From the NCBI GenBank assembly GCA_021324435.1, contig JAJPIZ010000038.1, forward strand, positions 62,001-126,000: a DNA stretch of 64,000 bases, in the 5' to 3' direction. Below are positions 50,645-61,264 of the stretch, one piece after another (the stretch's first letter is position 1; each line of letters starts with the position of its first letter). The notes under the pieces are model-generated. The model saw nothing but the letters and a program-made list of their open reading frames with translations. It made no database searches and had not been told where the DNA came from. Origin of the DNA: Anaerolineae bacterium. Lineage in GTDB: Bacteria > Chloroflexota > Anaerolineae > Anaerolineales > Villigracilaceae. Both the position numbers and the translations under genes were made by a program.

Positions 50645-53600
50645 TTAATTCTCCGCAACCGGAATTGTAAAGTGGAAGGTCGTACCTTTGCGGAATTCAC
50701 TCTCGAACCAGATGCGCCCGCCCTGCATTTCGATCAGGCTCTTCGTGATGTTCAAACCGAGACCCGTACCAGGAGATTCACGCGCTTTTTGATCTTCAGA
50801 GCGGAAGAATTTCTGAAAGACTTTTTGCTGATCTTCGGGGCTGATGCCAATGCCATTATCCTTCACCCAAACATGCACCACATTGCCAGCGCCTTCGGGG
50901 TCCCAACGATTTGCTGTCGCTTCCGCGCCGACCACAACCACGCCGCCCTCCGGCGTGTATTTGTTCGCGTTGCTGACGAGATTCGTCAGAACCTGCCCAA
51001 GACGCGTGGGGTCGCCCCATACCTTGGGAAGCAATGGCGGCAATTCGGCTTGAATGATCTGTTTCTTATCTTCAATTTGGCGTTTCGTCGAACGGATAAC
51101 ATCGTCCACCAGGTCATTCACTTCCACCGGCTTGAACTCGAGTCGCAAACGTCCGGCCTCGATCTTGGAATTATCATTCAGGTCCGAAACGAGCGTGGAC
51201 ATGCGCTCAACATTCGAGCGGATCGTGTTCAGGAAGTTGGTCTGCATTTCATTAATCGCGCCGACCGCGCCTGCCGCGAGAAGTTCGGTATAGCCCTTGA
51301 TGGAAGTCATCGGGTTTTTCAACTCGTGCGCAACGAACGAGACGAAATCGCTCTTGGCAAGGTTGGCGCGTTGCACTTCACCATACAGTTGCGCGTTCGA
51401 AATCGCGATGGCGGCATGATCGCTCAAACGATTGAGGAAGGCCAGGTCCTCCTGCGAATCGCTGGAGGTTTCCAACATCAGCAAACCGATGACGGAGGCT
51501 TCACGCCGAATTGGGATGACAATCTGAACGCGCGCCGCGGGCAGCAAAGTCCGGCGGACACCTAGCGCACCTGTGCCAAGCGCAGTCGCCGCATCTAACG
51601 CGACCCTTTGCGGGAGTCCCGTTTCGACAGCCGTTCTCAATGCCGGAATTTCCAGCGGCATTGCCTGTTCCTGATAATTGCCAAGATAATTTTCGTAACC
51701 CTGCTGGGCCACCACTCGCAGTTTGCCCTCTTCGAGCATTCCAATCAAACCTGCATCCGCATTGGACTGGCGCATGGCCCATTCCAGCGTGATGCGCATG
51801 GCGCGATCCATTTCGAGGCTGGCGTTTAGTTCGCGGTCAATGCGCTGCATCACCGAAAGTTCTTCCACGCGCGCGGCCAGTTCCTGATCGGTCAGGGTAT
51901 ACAAGCGCGCGTTTTCCATCGCAACCGCGGCCTGGCCTGCGAAAGCGGTCAGCAGATTTTGATCTTCTTCCACGAACGGTAGGCCGTCGCGGCGATTGAT
52001 CACTTCGATCACGCCGATCACATTATCTTTTACCAGCAGAGGCACGGCCAGCAACGCACGCGTCGCAAAACCGGTCTGCTTTGAGACATCCGCGTTCCAA
52101 TCACCGGCGCGGCTCACATCATTCTCAATCACCGGTCCGCGCGTCGCTACGGCGCGCCCGACAATTCCACTACCGGCAGGCAGACGCTGACCAAGCAAAT
52201 CCTTCGCCACCGGCCCGACCGTAACACGGAAGACCAGTTCATTGGTCTGTTCATCCACCAGGAATAAGCTGCCCGCCTCGCAGTTCAAAATGCTGAGCGC
52301 GCTCTCGAGGATATTTTGGAGCAGAGGCTCCAACTCCAGCGTGGAGGTGAGTTGACGCGTGACATCGTTCAACGTGCTGAGCTGATGCGCGCGCTGTTGG
52401 GTTTCCTGAAGCAACCGAGCCTTGACGATAGCGCCCGCCGTTTGATCTGCAATGGCTTGCAACAATTCCAACTGACCGCGCGTGTACGCCGTGCCGGGGT
52501 CGCGGCTGCTAACGCTCAGCGCGCCAATGGATTCCGCGCCCGCGTTGAGGGGCACGCCCATCCACGCAAAGACTCCCTCCATCTCAGGTGAGACGCCGCG
52601 CGCCTGACATTCACGCGCGTAATCCTGCGTTTGAATTGGACGGCTTCGTTTAATGACTTCCGGCGCGAGGCCGGTATTGGCCGGGAAAGGAACGTTCTCG
52701 CGCGAGCCGATGCGGTCATTGTTCTCAACCGCAAAGCCATAATAGTAGTAATCGTTGTCTTTGTTGTAGAGCGTGATATGAAAGTGGGAGGTCGGGATAA
52801 TCTGCGCCGTCTGGGCATAGATCAGTTCGAGCACATCGTCAAAAGTCAACGTGACGTTCACACCCTGTGAGACGCGCGTCAGCGCGTTCATTTCCTGCAC
52901 GCGGCGTTCGAGGTTGGCCACTGTTTGCACACGCTGGATCGCGACCGAGGCCTGGTCTGCGATGTTCTCGAGGAACATCAGATCACGCGGCGCATATGCC
53001 TGACCCGAAAGGCGCGGTCCCAGCGCCAGCCAGCCAACCGGTTGATCGCGGCCCGGCAGAGCGATAAACAAACGCGCGCCAAGTAAAGCCAAACGCGCCT
53101 GTTCAAGTTTCAGACTCTCTGGCAGAGATGCGCCATCTAAGTACAGCGGCAATTTTTCCTTGATGAAATACTGCGCCAGCGGACTGCTTGAGGAGAACCG
53201 AATATCGGTGCTGGCGCGGCTGTCTTCAGCAGGCAAGGATACGAATTGATCATTCAACGCGTCGTACGTGAAGATGTGAATGCGATCAGGCGTCAGCGTG
53301 GAAATAATGTGCTGGCGCAGAGTCCGGCCAATGGTCCCAAGATCGAGCGCTCCCGTCAATTCATGAGTGAAGTTTTGCAGGCTCTCGGTGTAAGCACGCT
53401 GACCACGGAAGAATGTTGCATCCACAAAAGTTTGCAGGCGCACACGGATCGGATCGAGCAGGATGGCAACAATGAAGACGAGCGCGCCAATCCAAAATGG
53501 ATTGCTGGCAGGCATGGCCGTTGTGAAAACGATGCTTAACCCGGTAACGATAAGGCCGTATCCAACGACAATGAAGAAGGTCAATAAAAGATAAACGACG

Positions 53601-54721
53601 CCCTGCCGCACCCAATCATCTGTGCGCAGGAAGCGGAAGCGCAAAATGGTATAGCCCAGTGTCAATGGGAAGAGGACGATGGGCAGAAACATATACGGCG
53701 TGAAAGGCAAGCCCGGAAGACCTGAGACGCCGGAGATGAATGAGCTCAATAACCACGCAACCATCCATGAAAACGCAAAGATCGTGCCGGTGAGAATCAT
53801 CCGTGCTTGAGTCTTGATCACCGGCGACTGCGCCGTGTACGCGTAATAAATATTCATCAGCAAATAGATCATGCTGGACAAGCCAACAAACAGGTAAACC
53901 CAGCGCCAGGCGGCGAAGTAAGCCGCGGGCTGATTAAAATTGAAGAGTGCGGTAAACGCGTACAGGCTGAGCAGAAGCGCGACAAGATAACCAAGCCAGC
54001 GCAAGTAAGGCCGCCCCACCACGGCGCGAACTTCCTGCGGGAAAGATAACGCCAAATCAATCAGCGCGCCGCCGGTCATGGCGAGGCCGAGGGTCCACAG
54101 ATAGGTCAGATGGTGAGTCGTGAACAGGTCGAAGAGAGAGCCGGAGGTGAGGCTGAGTGACGAAGCAAAAATCGCAAAGGCGCGTCCCGCGGATTCAGTG
54201 CGGCGCATTCCGAAAATCCACAGGCTGAGAGAGAGGAACAGCAAACTGATAAAAGTGGGCAGGACGAAGTACGCCGTTCGGTCCACAGACGGGAAAGCGT
54301 TCAGTGTGACATCCAGCGTTTTCTCCTCGCCGGCCATGGTGCGGATTGTGATCGGAATCGTCTCGCCGGGGAAAAATCCGCTGAGGATATTTTGAACTTC
54401 GGAGGCGGAATGGACTGGAATGTTATTTACGGCGATAAGTTGATCGCCTAAATGAACATCCGCTTCGTGGAGTTCCCATTCCGGCGCGTCCTCCTCGGTC
54501 GGGCCGGCTCCGTTGAAGAGCATGGTGTGTTCGTAAAACGCCCCCAAAAACGGAGTCTTGAGCCAGGATGCGGCGAAGACCAGCGCGGCGACAAACGCTG
54601 CCACAGCGATAAATTGATAAGTAAACACGAGGACCTGAAGCGACCGGCTCAAAAGCCGCGAACGCTCCAACCTCAATGGCGGAGTTATAGGTGTACGCAA
54701 TACGCCGGTGGTCTTAGCCAA
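50645..54721 (-). CDS. Membrane-bound multi-GAF hybrid sensor histidine kinase
   Basis: A 1358-residue kinase. In order: one helix (about 28-55), an extracytoplasmic PDZ-like domain (GDQLIAVNNIPVHSASEVQN, about 85-145), about eight more helices (to about 430), four GAF domains (about 440-620, 625-800, 805-970, 975-1110), HisKA with H-box VAHELKNPMTSIKGY (His near 1131), and ATPase with NLVSNANKYTPEGG, DNGIGISPEDQ and GTGLGLNITKSLIEMQGG. It starts with TTG behind GAGGAAC. No receiver domain or regulator gene is adjacent. Coupled to the FIST gene. The membrane part with PDZ recalls regulators that sense envelope peptides. Confidence 0.87.
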   Translation of the reverse strand: MAKTTGVLRTPITPPLRLERSRLLSRSLQVLVFTYQFIAVAAFVAALVFAASWLKTPFLGAFYEHTMLFNGAGPTEEDAPEWELHEADVHLGDQLIAVNNIPVHSASEVQNILSGFFPGETIPITIRTMAGEEKTLDVTLNAFPSVDRTAYFVLPTFISLLFLSLSLWIFGMRRTESAGRAFAIFASSLSLTSGSLFDLFTTHHLTYLWTLGLAMTGGALIDLALSFPQEVRAVVGRPYLRWLGYLVALLLSLYAFTALFNFNQPAAYFAAWRWVYLFVGLSSMIYLLMNIYYAYTAQSPVIKTQARMILTGTIFAFSWMVAWLLSSFISGVSGLPGLPFTPYMFLPIVLFPLTLGYTILRFRFLRTDDWVRQGVVYLLLTFFIVVGYGLIVTGLSIVFTTAMPASNPFWIGALVFIVAILLDPIRVRLQTFVDATFFRGQRAYTESLQNFTHELTGALDLGTIGRTLRQHIISTLTPDRIHIFTYDALNDQFVSLPAEDSRASTDIRFSSSSPLAQYFIKEKLPLYLDGASLPESLKLEQARLALLGARLFIALPGRDQPVGWLALGPRLSGQAYAPRDLMFLENIADQASVAIQRVQTVANLERRVQEMNALTRVSQGVNVTLTFDDVLELIYAQTAQIIPTSHFHITLYNKDNDYYYYGFAVENNDRIGSRENVPFPANTGLAPEVIKRSRPIQTQDYARECQARGVSPEMEGVFAWMGVPLNAGAESIGALSVSSRDPGTAYTRGQLELLQAIADQTAGAIVKARLLQETQQRAHQLSTLNDVTRQLTSTLELEPLLQNILESALSILNCEAGSLFLVDEQTNELVFRVTVGPVAKDLLGQRLPAGSGIVGRAVATRGPVIENDVSRAGDWNADVSKQTGFATRALLAVPLLVKDNVIGVIEVINRRDGLPFVEEDQNLLTAFAGQAAVAMENARLYTLTDQELAARVEELSVMQRIDRELNASLEMDRAMRITLEWAMRQSNADAGLIGMLEEGKLRVVAQQGYENYLGNYQEQAMPLEIPALRTAVETGLPQRVALDAATALGTGALGVRRTLLPAARVQIVIPIRREASVIGLLMLETSSDSQEDLAFLNRLSDHAAIAISNAQLYGEVQRANLAKSDFVSFVAHELKNPMTSIKGYTELLAAGAVGAINEMQTNFLNTIRSNVERMSTLVSDLNDNSKIEAGRLRLEFKPVEVNDLVDDVIRSTKRQIEDKKQIIQAELPPLLPKVWGDPTRLGQVLTNLVSNANKYTPEGGVVVVGAEATANRWDPEGAGNVVHVWVKDNGIGISPEDQQKVFQKFFRSEDQKARESPGTGLGLNITKSLIEMQGGRIWFESEFRKGTTFHFTIPVAEN

Positions 54722-54809
54722 AGTGGTTCCTCGCAGGAGGGAATAATGAAAAAATTTTACTCATATTATATGGAAAAAGCGTGGTACTTTCATAACAAAG
54801 ATGAGAACA

Positions 54810-54842
54810 AACTGGGGCAGACTTGGCAAGTCCGCCCCAGTT
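54810..54842 (-). terminator. Terminator downstream of gyrB
   Basis: Stem AACTGGGGC-GACTT/AAGTC-GCCCCAGTT, followed by TGTTCTC on the minus strand. About 120 nt of sequence without a gene separates it from the gyrB stop. Confidence 0.65.
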
Positions 54843-54964
54843 CACCCAATTAAGGAATTCCCATCCTCTCGAAACGCTTGGAAGATGTGAATGTAGCGGC
54901 GAGTCTGTCTCTCTACCAAAAACGCAGATGTTTCGTCGCTTTACTCCTCAGCATGACATTTTTT

Positions 54965-56899
<1,935 letters not shown>

Positions 56900-56902
56900 T
56901 TA

Positions 56903-57907
56903 TTATGATGCTCGCTGTGCCGGCGGCTGTGTATGCAGGCGTTCGAGCACAGCCTGAAGCCAGACAGTCATATCGCGATAGTAAACAAAGGAAGATGCCA
57001 GCAATGCGGTGGAGATGAAAGCGTGACCCAAAATCCCAACCAGCGCCAGCCATGTGTCCGCGGCGGGGAAGGCCCACAGTACGTTCAAGCCGACGCTGAG
57101 CAGGAAAACCGTCATCACAAAGAGACTACTGGCCGGCATCGTGAAACGCGTCATCTGAAAACTACTGAGAATGGAAATCAACGCATTTTGTTTTCTGATG
57201 AACATTCCATGCGGCGAGAAAAAGATCGGAACGATCACCCACATGGACAAGAACCCGAGGAACAACAAAATTCCCTGGGCGATTAACGAATTAAGCGCAA
57301 AAAGGAAATAAAATACGAAAAACGCAGGCAGGCCGAAGGTCACGAAAAGAAGCGACCAAATCGCCGAGTAAAGAAACGTCTGCGATAAAGCGCGTCCCAC
57401 CGGAACCGAAACGTTCGGCACGGCCAATCCGGCCACCCAGCGAAAATATAAAGCGCCGAGCGCCCAGCCAATGAAACTCAGGAGCAATATCCACAGGAGC
57501 AAATCGAAAGGACCCACTTCGAAAAAGGGCGGCGCGCCGAGCGGAGAACCCGCCGGTCTGGCGCCAGCCATCAAACTGGAAATGCCGATGGGAAGTGTCC
57601 GTAGAAACGCAAAGATATTCACTCGCTGTAGGTATACAATAAAATCGGGCGTGTAGGAATCTTTGATCTGGGCAATCTGTTCCGGCGTGGCTCCAAAAGC
57701 AGGCGCGTTTTGAATTGAATATTTATAGAAACGATCATAGAGTTGATCCACTCGTAGCCGAGGGCCAAGCCACAGGAGCAGGTCAAGCGCCAGCGGCAGA
57801 ACGATGGCTGTGACATGAGCCGCAATGGCATCGAACCCCGTACGAAGCGAGCCAATGATGCCGGGCGGAGGAGGTAAGGTTTCAGTGATTGTCTTCGGTT
57901 CTTGCAT
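56903..57907 (-). CDS. Polytopic membrane protein of unknown function
   Basis: 334 residues, six or seven hydrophobic helices (for example AIVLPLALDLLLWLGP, DLLLWILLLSFIGWALGALY, FFVFYFLFALNSLIAQGILL), a Pro-rich N-terminal tail and a periplasmic or cytoplasmic loop (residues 50-110). No family signature recognised. Upstream of gyrB in the same direction, so probably co-transcribed. TAGAAT ends 9 nt before the ATG with no Shine-Dalgarno. Confidence 0.75.
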   Translation of the reverse strand: MQEPKTITETLPPPPGIIGSLRTGFDAIAAHVTAIVLPLALDLLLWLGPRLRVDQLYDRFYKYSIQNAPAFGATPEQIAQIKDSYTPDFIVYLQRVNIFAFLRTLPIGISSLMAGARPAGSPLGAPPFFEVGPFDLLLWILLLSFIGWALGALYFRWVAGLAVPNVSVPVGRALSQTFLYSAIWSLLFVTFGLPAFFVFYFLFALNSLIAQGILLFLGFLSMWVIVPIFFSPHGMFIRKQNALISILSSFQMTRFTMPASSLFVMTVFLLSVGLNVLWAFPAADTWLALVGILGHAFISTALLASSFVYYRDMTVWLQAVLERLHTQPPAQRAS

Positions 57908-58080
57908 AGCCAGTTGATTCTACCATACCGACCTACGCACCCGCAAATATGTTCTAAGTTTAGAAGCGGTATAAGAGCGGATGAAACACTTCTTTGCCAC
58001 AAAGATCACAGAGTTCTCTGAGGGATAATCTCAAAATCTCAATATGCTCTGTGGTTAAATCCACGACATCAACCACTCCC

Positions 58081-58090
58081 CTACATGTAG
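58081..58090. promoter_or_regulatory. Small palindrome between divergent membrane protein genes
   Basis: CTACATGTAG lies about 40 nt upstream of the TAGAAT -10 box at 58123-58128. The 228-nt divergent gap (57908-58135) holds no gene. The palindrome could be an operator, but support is weak. Confidence 0.3.
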
Positions 58091-58135
58091 GTGGGACAAA
58101 TGTGGTTTTCATAAATCTTTAGTAGAATCTACATC

Positions 58136-58951
58136 ATGCAGGAAGAAGCACGTTACTTGCCCAATTCTGACCGCCTCGGCGTGCTGACCGCGGCCGTCTT
58201 GCTGACCTACGCCCTGACTCGTCTCGTCAACGCGCCGGGCCTGATTCTTTCCCTGCAATTCCCGGGGTTTTACTTTTCCTATCCCATCACCCTCGGCACC
58301 GCCATGACATTGGTGGCCGCGGGTCTCACCGCCACCGGCATGGACTGGTTACTACGCGGACATGCCTCACTTCAAGGCCAACGCACCATCGAACACTGGT
58401 TATTGCCCGCACTGACGGCTTTCATCACAGGCGTCGTGCTCGATATCCTTCCATCCGGTTCGGTGTGGTGGATTGGTTTCGCTTTCGGCGCGGGATTATT
58501 GGTCGCCGTCTGCCTCGCGGAATATGTCTCAGTGGACCCGGGCGCTCCGTCGTACGCCCTGGCCTCTGCAGGGCTTATCGCACTTTCTTACGCGCTCTTC
58601 CTTTTATTTGTGATTGCTTTGCACATCGCAGGCGCCCGCCTTTTTCTCCTCGTTCCGGCGATTTTTCTCGCGGGCGGGTTGGTCGCGTTGCGAACTTTGC
58701 ATTTGCGCCTGAGCGCGCGCTGGGAATTTCCGTGGGCCATCGGCATCGGCCTGGTCAGCGCGCAGTTGGCCGCGGGCTTGCATTATTGGCCGGTGTCCTC
58801 TCTCCAGTTCGGATTGATCCTGCTCGGTCCGCTCTATGCGTTGACCACGCTTGCGTACAATCTCGATGAGGATATCCCTCTGCGCAACGCGATCAGCGAA
58901 TCGAGCGTCATCCTCGCGGCCATGTGGGTTGCCGCGATCTTTCTCCACTGA
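58136..58951 (+). CDS. Polytopic membrane protein of unknown function
   Basis: 271 residues, about eight closely spaced hydrophobic helices (LGVLTAAVLLTYALTRLV, FYFSYPITLGTAMTLVAAGL, LFLLFVIALHIAGARLFLL and others), with few charged loops. No motif points to transport. The ATG lies 7 nt behind TAGAAT, a leaderless pattern. Its stop codon overlaps the start of the JAMM-domain gene by one base, so the two are coupled. Confidence 0.75.
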   Translation: MQEEARYLPNSDRLGVLTAAVLLTYALTRLVNAPGLILSLQFPGFYFSYPITLGTAMTLVAAGLTATGMDWLLRGHASLQGQRTIEHWLLPALTAFITGVVLDILPSGSVWWIGFAFGAGLLVAVCLAEYVSVDPGAPSYALASAGLIALSYALFLLFVIALHIAGARLFLLVPAIFLAGGLVALRTLHLRLSARWEFPWAIGIGLVSAQLAAGLHYWPVSSLQFGLILLGPLYALTTLAYNLDEDIPLRNAISESSVILAAMWVAAIFLH

Positions 58952-59364
58952 TGCAACTGGATTTAAAACAAGAGCATCTCGATATTATGCGCGCTCATGT
59001 CGAATCCCACGCGCCGCTCGAGGCGTGCGGCTTGTTGGCAGGAAAAAATAATTCGGTGGAGAAAGTTTTGCTGATCGCGAATCAGGCGCAAAGTCCAGTA
59101 AGGTTTCGGATGGACCCGGCTGAACAGTTGGAGGCCTTCAATTGGATCGAATCCAATGAAATGTATCTGCTCGCCATCTTTCATTCGCATCCCGCGGGAC
59201 CCGAAACGGTTTCCGTTACCGACATCGCGGAGGCGACGTATCCCGTTGTGCAAATCATCTGGTCGCGGCCAAACGGAGTTTGGCAGGCGCGCGGTTTTTG
59301 GATTCAAGACAAGCAAGTCAGTGAAGTACAATTGCAAATCACAGGAAGCCAGCAACCTTCATAA
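58951..59364 (+). CDS. JAMM/MPN+ metalloprotease domain protein
   Basis: A 137-residue stand-alone JAB1/MPN domain. The zinc and catalytic residues are complete: Glu in APLEACGLLAG, and HSHPAGPETVSVTD giving H-x-H-x10-D. Bacterial members remove small-protein modifiers or process sulphur-carrier proteins (for example CysO in the Mec+ group). No ubiquitin-like or ThiF-like gene is nearby. The start is fixed by the TGATG overlap with the membrane protein gene. Confidence 0.88.
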   Translation: MQLDLKQEHLDIMRAHVESHAPLEACGLLAGKNNSVEKVLLIANQAQSPVRFRMDPAEQLEAFNWIESNEMYLLAIFHSHPAGPETVSVTDIAEATYPVVQIIWSRPNGVWQARGFWIQDKQVSEVQLQITGSQQPS

Positions 59365-59408
59365 TTATCCTGTGTTACCAGAAGTAGCCTAACTCGGAGG
59401 ATCAATCC

Positions 59409-60203
59409 ATGCAAATGCTAATAGGAGCCGGCATCATCCTGCTGGCTTATATTTTCGGTTCAATCCCGTTCGGTTTGGTTATTGTATGGCTGACCACCGG
59501 CAAGGATATTCGTCAGGTCGCCAGCGGGCGCACCGGCGGGACAAATGCCATGCGCGCCGCGGGATGTGGGGCGGGAGTGGCGACTGCCTTGCTCGATATT
59601 TTCAAAGGGACCGCAGCCGTCCTGGTCGCGCGCGCAGTTATGCCAGACAATATTTGGATTGAGGTGCTTGCTCCCATTGCGGCCGTGCTCGGACACAATT
59701 ATTCCATCTTCCTCGCCGAACGCGAGGAAAGCGGGCGGTTTCGTTTGCGCGGCGGGGCAGGCGGCGCGCCAACGGCCGGCGGAGCAATTGGGTTGTTATG
59801 GCCTTCGTGGTGGTTGATCCTGCTCGGCGCGCCCATACCTCTTTTGATGTTCTTTGGTGTGGGTTACGCCTCATTGACCACACTCAGCGTCGCATTGACT
59901 ACTTCTGTTATCTTCGCGGTGCTTTATTTCCTTGGATATTCCACCCATTGGCAATACATCATCTATGGCATAGTGACCTTCTTCATTCTGCTTTGGGCTT
60001 TGCGTCCAAACATCAAAGCATTGATGGAAGGCCGCGAACGATTCCACGGCTGGCGTCCATGGCGAAAGAAAGAATCGGAAGCGGCTGAAAAAACAAAACA
60101 GCCGGCGGGGCAAACAGAAACAGACAGCAAAACAAAACCGACCGCGAAAAGAAAAGCGCCTGCATCAAAAAACAAAAAGTCTGCGGCGAAAAAGAAGAAG
60201 TAA
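59409..60203 (+). CDS. plsY: Glycerol-3-phosphate acyltransferase PlsY with Lys-rich tail
   Basis: Transfers acyl groups from acyl-phosphate to glycerol-3-phosphate, the first step of phospholipid synthesis. Family motifs are FGSIPFGLVI, SGRTGGTNAMRAAG (usually GSGNxGATN), LGHNYSIFL and GGAGGAPTAGGAIGL. The residues deviate somewhat from canonical PlsY. After the last helix there is an extra cytoplasmic tail of about 55 residues rich in Lys, Ala, Thr and Pro (for example KTKPTAKRKAPASKNKKS), resembling histone H1-like tails. CGGAGG precedes the ATG. Confidence 0.82.
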   Translation: MQMLIGAGIILLAYIFGSIPFGLVIVWLTTGKDIRQVASGRTGGTNAMRAAGCGAGVATALLDIFKGTAAVLVARAVMPDNIWIEVLAPIAAVLGHNYSIFLAEREESGRFRLRGGAGGAPTAGGAIGLLWPSWWLILLGAPIPLLMFFGVGYASLTTLSVALTTSVIFAVLYFLGYSTHWQYIIYGIVTFFILLWALRPNIKALMEGRERFHGWRPWRKKESEAAEKTKQPAGQTETDSKTKPTAKRKAPASKNKKSAAKKKK

Positions 60204-60236
60204 AAAAGCGGCGACCGTTCCGGTCGCCGCTTTTTC
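60203..60236. terminator. Bidirectional terminator
   Basis: Stem AAAAAAGCGGCGACC/GGTCGCCGCTTTTT between convergent plsY and the MBL gene. Confidence 0.92.
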
Positions 60237-61062
60237 ATTCCTCGCGCGCTCGCTTCACGAGAGTTTGTATATTCCGCTTGTGCAGGGCATCTGCCAGACC
60301 GCCCAAATACACGCGGCTTTTGCCGCTCTCCTCGATTCCGGCAGGTTCCACATCGCCATCTGACTTGCGGCGCGCCGCGGCTTTGGCAAACTTTTTGATG
60401 TTGGAAAGATAGGTCAGGTTCTCTTTGACCGCGGCATCAATTTCGCCACGCAAGATAATATCTCCGTGGCCCTGTACGATGTTCTCCAGGCCCATGCGCC
60501 CGATCTTTTTGATCGAGGATACGATATCGTCAACGTCACCGTCCACAATGTAGGGAAGCGGCATGAACGCATCGCCCGCGAATAGAACGCGGTCCTCTTC
60601 CACCAGCACTGCGATTCCGTCATGGCTATGGCCGGGGACAGGGACAATGGTCAGATTCTTTTTTCCAACGCGCAGATTCAACTCACCGCTGTCAAACGTA
60701 AGATGAGGCAGGACGATCTTCACCTGCCTCAGCGCCGGGTTTTGTTTGCGCGCCGATTCAAGAGAGGGTTTGCCGCGCTCGTCCAGCAAATCGCGGCAAC
60801 GCGCGTGGGCCACAACCGTCGCGCCGGGGAAGAAACAATTGCCCCAGGCATGATCTGCGTGATAATGAGTGTTGATCACATAGCGAACGGGAACGCCCAA
60901 TTCATGTTCAATGAACTCGCGCATCCCCAAAGTCTCGTCAGGGAGAGCCAATGTATCAATCACCACCGCCCATTGCGGCCCGGCCACAACACCGGCTGTC
61001 ACTTGAGCATAGACCTCGCTTTGGAACCAAAACACATTTTCTGAAATACGTTCTCGATGCAT
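60235..61062 (-). CDS. Metallo-beta-lactamase-fold hydrolase
   Basis: A cytoplasmic di-metal hydrolase of about 275 residues. The zinc motif NTHYHADHAWGN (HxHxDH), the later His in VPVPGHSHDGIAV, Asp in LFAGDAFMP and the terminal His in IVQGHGDIIL are intact. The closest general type is the glyoxalase II / quinoprotein relay group. Substrate unknown. I place the start at 61062 (AGAGG upstream), because TTGACA-N17-TATTTT (61090-61118) lies between it and the longer frame from 61257. Confidence 0.85.
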   Translation of the reverse strand: MHRERISENVFWFQSEVYAQVTAGVVAGPQWAVVIDTLALPDETLGMREFIEHELGVPVRYVINTHYHADHAWGNCFFPGATVVAHARCRDLLDERGKPSLESARKQNPALRQVKIVLPHLTFDSGELNLRVGKKNLTIVPVPGHSHDGIAVLVEEDRVLFAGDAFMPLPYIVDGDVDDIVSSIKKIGRMGLENIVQGHGDIILRGEIDAAVKENLTYLSNIKKFAKAAARRKSDGDVEPAGIEESGKSRVYLGGLADALHKRNIQTLVKRAREE

Positions 61063-61089
61063 GTACCGGCCTCTAAAAAATTTCTTGGA

Positions 61090-61118
61090 AAAATAGCACA
61101 AGCAGAGGTCAATGTCAA
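61090..61118 (-). promoter_or_regulatory. Promoter of the MBL hydrolase gene
   Basis: On the minus strand: consensus TTGACA, 17-nt spacer, TATTTT. It rules out the upstream in-frame start. Confidence 0.75.
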
Positions 61119-61264
61119 GTTGTGTAGACTGATTTTGGTTGTTCGAGATCATGGCCGAGACTTGTTCGGCAAACTGTTCTCTTCTTTCGGGGATTTCCCA
61201 ACCGCTTTCGTCGCTGTAAAGTCTCTTGCTCGTGCGAGCCTGCCGTGATAAACTCAAGGCAGAG

